Source: JACNIZ01 sp964344765
Lineage (GTDB): Bacteria; Planctomycetota; UBA1135
DNA: 53,507 bases
Direction: 5' to 3'
NCBI GenBank assembly: GCA_964344765.1
Contig: CAYFOM010000035.1
Location: forward strand, 1-53,507
The position numbers were made by a program, and so were the translations under genes. The notes beneath the pieces were generated by a model, which made no database searches, had not been told where the DNA came from, and saw nothing but the letters and a program-made list of their open reading frames with translations. Each line of letters opens with the position of its first letter. The stretch's first letter is position 1. Positions 51,088 to 53,507 of the stretch are shown in pieces.

Positions 51088-53418
51088 TTACTTGGATTGA
51101 AGCAGATGCTCCTGGATCAAAGCCCATTCTTCCTGCCGCGCGTGCCAGCGCAATTCACGATGACCAATGCCGTGGCGCGTCTGCGGATAAACCATCATGC
51201 TCCAATTCAGCTTGCCGGCTTTTTGTAGCGCGTAAGCGAATTGCATCATGTTTTGTAGGTGAACGTTGTCGTCCATCGCGCCGTGGTGCATGTGTAGATA
51301 ACCGGTCATTTGACCGGCGTGGTCCAAGATCGACGTCTTGGCGTAGCCTTCAGGGTTGAGCTCCGGGGTCGACATATAACGCTCGGTGTAAACCGTGTCG
51401 TACATGCGCCAGTCGTAAACGCCGCCGCCGGCCACCGCCAGCGCGAACTTATCCGAGAACACCAACGCAAACGCGCTCATAAAACCGCCATAGCTATACC
51501 CAGTAATGCCGACGCGATCGCCATCGGCCCATGGGTTTTTGCACAGCCAATCGACGGTGTCTTCCAAGTCATGCAGTTCGCTTAAACCCAACTGCTTGTA
51601 GCACGCCTTCGTCGCCCACATGCCTTTGCCCGACGCACTGCGCACATTGACCTGCAGCACAATGACGCCTTGCTGCGCCAGGAATTGGAACCACGGACTG
51701 CCTTGCCAACTGTTGCGCACAGTGGGGGCGTTGGGGCCGGAGTAAGTCGACAGCCACACCGGGTAGCTGGCGTTTTCGTCGAATGGGACGGGTTTCAGAA
51801 TTGCGGCGTCCAATTTGAAACCGTCACGGGCAGTGACTTCGTGCACTTCCCATTCCGCCATCAAGTAATCGTCGGCGGCTGCGACTTTGCTTTGGTCCAG
51901 TACCTTCAGTACTTCGCCGCTATTGCCGTCGACCAAGCGCACTTCCTCGGGCATGGTGCGGTTGGAAACCGAATCCAGCAGCAGTGAATGGTCATGATTG
52001 AAGCTGACGCGGTGACGTCCGCGACCGGAAGTCAGGCGCAGCAATCCACTGCCGTCCATGTTGATGCGATAAACGTTGGAATCAATCGCGCCATCTTTGG
52101 TGCCGCTGAACCAAATCATTCCGCGCTCTTCGTCGACGTCCATCACGCGCGTCACCTGCCAATCGCCGGCGGTGATCGCGTTTTTCAACTTGCCGTCGGC
52201 CGAGTACAAGTACAAGTGCTGATAGCCGCCGCGATGGGATTGCCAGATGAAGTCACCGCTATCCAACCAGCGCGGTGGCGATGGGCGTGGAGTCCAGGAA
52301 TCATCGCTGGATTCGCGAATCATCGACTTGAACTTGCCGGTTGCCGGATTCGCGCTGCACATATCGGCATAGGTCTGAATGCGATCGGCAATCACGAACA
52401 AGCAACGCTCGCTATCCGGCGTCCACATCACGCGGGTGATCAGCAAGTCTTCAGGATACTCACTCAAATCCGGCCACTTCACCTTGCCCGACTTTGCTTC
52501 CACAATCCCCAACTTCACCGTCGGATTTGGATCGCCAACCTTCGGATAGTTCACCGTTTCCGGCTTGACGCGGAAGTGACCCTTTTCGATGTGATCCACC
52601 AACGTGAACTCATGCACCGCCGCTTCGTCCGAAGCCAAAAACGCCAAGTACTTGCCATCCGGCGACCACCAAAACGCTTTGAAGTTACCGCGGCCGTAGA
52701 TCTCTTCCTGATAAACCCAATCCAACTTGCCATTGAAATAGTCCGGCCCACCGTTGTCGGTAATACGCCGCGTCTTGCCGCCGAGCTGCTTGATGTGCAA
52801 ATCGTTATCCGCCACCCAAGCAATGTGCTTGCCGTCGCCGCCTAGCTGAGTGAACTCCATCGCACCGCCAGCATCCTCCGCCGACATCACCTCAACCTTT
52901 TCCTGATCCGGCTTGCCCGAAATCATGTAGTACTTGCCGCCGTGCTCAATCACCAAGCTCTGCCCATCCGATGAGCGCTGCCCGCGAGCCGACTTCTTAC
53001 CGACCGCATCGGCAACCTTTTCATCAATGCCGGCTTGCTTCAGCAAATAGGTCACGCCCGACGAGTCCGGACCCAACAACCCCGGCTCCGGCCGTCCACG
53101 CTGCATTTCCGGCGCCGGCTCCAACGTCAGCGGATCCAGCAGCTCCGTCTTCCCATCACGCCGCCAACTCAAAAAGTGGCCATCGCCACCCCAAGAAATC
53201 CGCGCCGCCCGCGAGTAATAGCTCGGTGCCTGCTCGCGCCCGGACGCCTGCTCCAGCGTCAGCTTGTTTTTTTCACCTGGATCTTGGGGCAACCAAACAA
53301 AGCTCAGGGAATTGCCGCATGTGACGGCTTCGATTGCCGACAACGAGCTAGTGGAAGGGGAAACCAGGGAAGCTACACCAACGGCAGCTAGCCAGACTAA
53401 AGCAGCGGAGGGACGCAT
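51088..53418 (-). CDS. S9-family prolyl peptidase, dipeptidyl-peptidase IV-like
   Basis: A 776-residue serine peptidase. A signal peptide (about 1-25) is followed by a beta-propeller domain (about 50-520) with DPPIV_N features. The alpha/beta hydrolase domain follows, with the nucleophile Ser642 in GITGYSYGGFM, the Asp in DDNVHLQN and the His in RHGI. It removes X-Pro dipeptides from peptide N-termini in the envelope. TAGACT on the minus strand lies 6 bases before the ATG. Together with the M3 lipoprotein it points to peptide feeding. Confidence 0.94.
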   Translation of the reverse strand: MRPSAALVWLAAVGVASLVSPSTSSLSAIEAVTCGNSLSFVWLPQDPGEKNKLTLEQASGREQAPSYYSRAARISWGGDGHFLSWRRDGKTELLDPLTLEPAPEMQRGRPEPGLLGPDSSGVTYLLKQAGIDEKVADAVGKKSARGQRSSDGQSLVIEHGGKYYMISGKPDQEKVEVMSAEDAGGAMEFTQLGGDGKHIAWVADNDLHIKQLGGKTRRITDNGGPDYFNGKLDWVYQEEIYGRGNFKAFWWSPDGKYLAFLASDEAAVHEFTLVDHIEKGHFRVKPETVNYPKVGDPNPTVKLGIVEAKSGKVKWPDLSEYPEDLLITRVMWTPDSERCLFVIADRIQTYADMCSANPATGKFKSMIRESSDDSWTPRPSPPRWLDSGDFIWQSHRGGYQHLYLYSADGKLKNAITAGDWQVTRVMDVDEERGMIWFSGTKDGAIDSNVYRINMDGSGLLRLTSGRGRHRVSFNHDHSLLLDSVSNRTMPEEVRLVDGNSGEVLKVLDQSKVAAADDYLMAEWEVHEVTARDGFKLDAAILKPVPFDENASYPVWLSTYSGPNAPTVRNSWQGSPWFQFLAQQGVIVLQVNVRSASGKGMWATKACYKQLGLSELHDLEDTVDWLCKNPWADGDRVGITGYSYGGFMSAFALVFSDKFALAVAGGGVYDWRMYDTVYTERYMSTPELNPEGYAKTSILDHAGQMTGYLHMHHGAMDDNVHLQNMMQFAYALQKAGKLNWSMMVYPQTRHGIGHRELRWHARQEEWALIQEHLLQSK

Positions 53419-53424
53419 TTGGCG

Positions 53425-53430
53425 AGTCTA
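53425..53430 (-). promoter_or_regulatory. TANNNT -10-like box of S9 peptidase gene
   Basis: TAGACT on the minus strand ends 6 bases before the ATG at 53418. The remaining 77 bases to the window edge hold no gene that I can see. Confidence 0.4.
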
Positions 53431-53507
53431 GCAAGCTCGCAACCCAGGAAATTCGTTAGCGTAACATCCTTTCTGTAAATTCCCTCGTCCCTGCAACCGC
53501 CCTGTCT

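Overview
This is a chromosomal window from a diderm (Gram-negative-type) heterotrophic bacterium with moderately high GC. The outer-membrane signs are a TonB-dependent receptor with a TonB-family protein, a lipoprotein peptidase, an LPS-type heptosyltransferase and an OlsB/PlsC aminolipid gene pair. FG-GAP secreted proteins, a DUF669-like protein and many short proteins without close relatives recall Planctomycetota or another under-sampled lineage, but I cannot fix the taxon from sequence alone. I see no rRNA, insertion sequence, prophage, CRISPR array or conjugation gene. Coding density is high and no gene-free stretch exceeds about 200 bases.

Layout: 1-2.3 kb (minus), ornithine-lipid-type operon olsB-plsC plus an alpha/beta hydrolase cut by the window edge. 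2.4-3.9 kb, apaG, DUF1294 and an iodotyrosine-deiodinase-like nitroreductase. 3.9-8.2 kb, M3 lipoprotein peptidase and an OmpR-type two-component pair. 8.1-17.4 kb (minus), Rep helicase, a bPH-like membrane protein, a two-subunit molybdenum hydroxylase with a DUF4003 gene, an EamA transporter and formate-THF ligase. 17.4-20.8 kb, unknown membrane protein-LemA-ClC operon. 20.8-27.5 kb, an unknown gene of unusual composition, TonB receptor and TonB, an FG-GAP protein and a DegT-type aminotransferase. 27.5-31.2 kb, Hpt protein with a small membrane protein, DUF669-like protein, a cytidine-deaminase-like protein and ligA. 31.2-39.6 kb, a complete tryptophan operon trpL-EGDCFBA followed by a chorismate-mutase-like gene and DAHP synthase. 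39.6-42.8 kb, a Sel1-repeat locus that looks broken. 43.2-45.0 kb (minus), cardiolipin-synthase-type PLD protein and an EEP phosphodiesterase. 45.1-49.3 kb, tRNA-Val, heptosyltransferase and a divergent oxidoreductase-radical SAM-methyltransferase operon. 49.4-53.4 kb, FG-GAP protein and a DPP-IV-like S9 peptidase.

The trp operon carries its own control. A 27-residue leader peptide with a Trp-Trp-Trp run is followed by a long-range antiterminator and an intrinsic terminator ending just before trpE. All seven pathway steps plus the entry enzyme DAHP synthase lie downstream, so tryptophan supply would set both the branch and its feed.

A recurring feature is a TANNNT box 5-9 bases upstream of the start codon, usually without a Shine-Dalgarno sequence. 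I count it at 15 of about 27 gene or operon starts, on both strands. This suggests widespread leaderless transcription and helped to choose several start codons.
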